A stretch of DNA of 64,000 nt from NCBI RefSeq assembly GCF_000314795.2, contig NZ_KB373314.1:186001-250000 (forward strand), read 5' to 3'. The translations under genes and the position numbers were made by a program. This document shows positions 63,756 through 64,000 of the stretch, piece after piece. The first letter of the stretch is position 1. Each line of letters begins with the position of its first letter. This DNA comes from Streptococcus sp. F0442. Its GTDB lineage: Bacteria; Bacillota; Bacilli; Lactobacillales; Streptococcaceae. The notes under the pieces are model-generated. The model was not told the DNA's origin. It saw only the letters and a list, made by a program, of their open reading frames with translations, and searched no databases.

Positions 63756-64000
63756 CGTAACAGATTTTTGTCCTATCCTTCCTCCGAAGATAACACTTGA
63801 TCAATTTAATGGTGACTATGCTCTTTATGATGATTTTTTATATGAGAATGTATTTTTAGAGCAATTGTTCAACTTCAAGATAACTTTTAGAGGGAAATTT
63901 GTCGAGTTAAAGTCGTATCCGTATTTTGAAGGTAAAGAAGATAGTTATTTTCATCTTACCTGTAAAAATTTTGATATAGATTCAGAAGAACGAGAACCTG
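63745..64000 (+). CDS. Unknown partner of DUF3800, cut by window edge
   Basis: The first 85 residues of a protein starting MSSNVTDFCPILPPKITLDQ, inside the DUF3800 3' end, open to the last base of the window. No domain recognised in the visible part, which is acidic and rich in Phe and Tyr. The overlap with DUF3800 indicates translational coupling and a shared function. Confidence 0.65.
   Translation, partial: MSSNVTDFCPILPPKITLDQFNGDYALYDDFLYENVFLEQLFNFKITFRGKFVELKSYPYFEGKEDSYFHLTCKNFDIDSEEREP

Overview
The window is chromosomal DNA of a low-GC Gram-positive coccus, almost certainly an oral viridans Streptococcus of the sanguinis/parasanguinis/gordonii kind. The evidence is the gene neighbourhoods shared with other streptococci (relQ-nadK-pseudouridine synthase-pta, coaB-coaC-panT, tdk-prfA-prmC-tsaC-like-glyA, guaA next to a GntR regulator, ylxM-ffh), together with an efe iron-uptake/Tat cluster. 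The species call is inference. I see no rRNA, tRNA, CRISPR array, insertion sequence or complete prophage.

Layout. 1-4703: stringent response, NAD kinase, acetate metabolism and DNA repair. 4763-9580: an unrecognised membrane protein, a thioredoxin-like protein, phosphoglucomutase and the CoA/pantothenate operon. 9756-16478: formyl-THF synthetase, a MATE pump, an acetyltransferase, BrnQ and a CcdA/TlpA membrane thiol-redox pair. 16516-20933: two FMN reductases with the flavin transferase ApbE, divergent from NADH oxidase; each promoter has a CcpA (cre)-like box on its -35. The larger reductase ends in two copies of a consensus ApbE flavinylation motif. 21049-27353: a ClC antiporter followed by efeO-efeB-efeU-tatC-tatA, where Tat appears to serve the peroxidase EfeB. 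27440-32788: accessory DNA with a tiny membrane peptide, a structured repeat, two tandem PoNi-type immunity genes, a MORN-like gene broken by a nonsense codon, endonuclease V without a clear start, an ankyrin protein and unknowns. 32821-36732: a hydrolase, GMP reductase and a purine-riboswitch-controlled xpt-pbuX operon. 36843-47344: a second MATE pump, the tdk-to-glyA block, a nucleoid protein, a lytic-transglycosylase-like protein, a 180-bp repeat with terminal inverted repeats, a DUF915 hydrolase and a secreted DUF1002 protein.

47421-50771 is a rearranged locus. A 5'-truncated second copy of guaA, about 5.5% diverged from the intact copy, abuts the 3' end of an LPXTG surface-protein gene. 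The arrangement is what integration of foreign DNA through guaA homology would leave. 51833-57074 is the most interesting part: a tight five-gene operon encoding a GT1-type glycosyltransferase, a 3beta-HSD-like reductase, a metallo-beta-lactamase-fold hydrolase, an F390-synthetase/PaaK-like adenylating enzyme and a KASIII-like condensing enzyme. Three of the five functional classes recall olefin/beta-lactone (Ole) biosynthesis, so the operon may make a glycosylated lipid or polyketide-like metabolite that I cannot name.

57154-61014 returns to housekeeping (ylxM-ffh) plus two hydrolases. 61015-64000 is AT-rich accessory DNA: a DUF5677 protein between two diverged direct repeats, and a DUF3800 protein overlapping an unknown partner cut by the window edge, possibly a defence cassette. 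Three housekeeping genes (mutY, coaB, ylxM) have -10 elements so close to the start codon that leaderless transcripts are likely.
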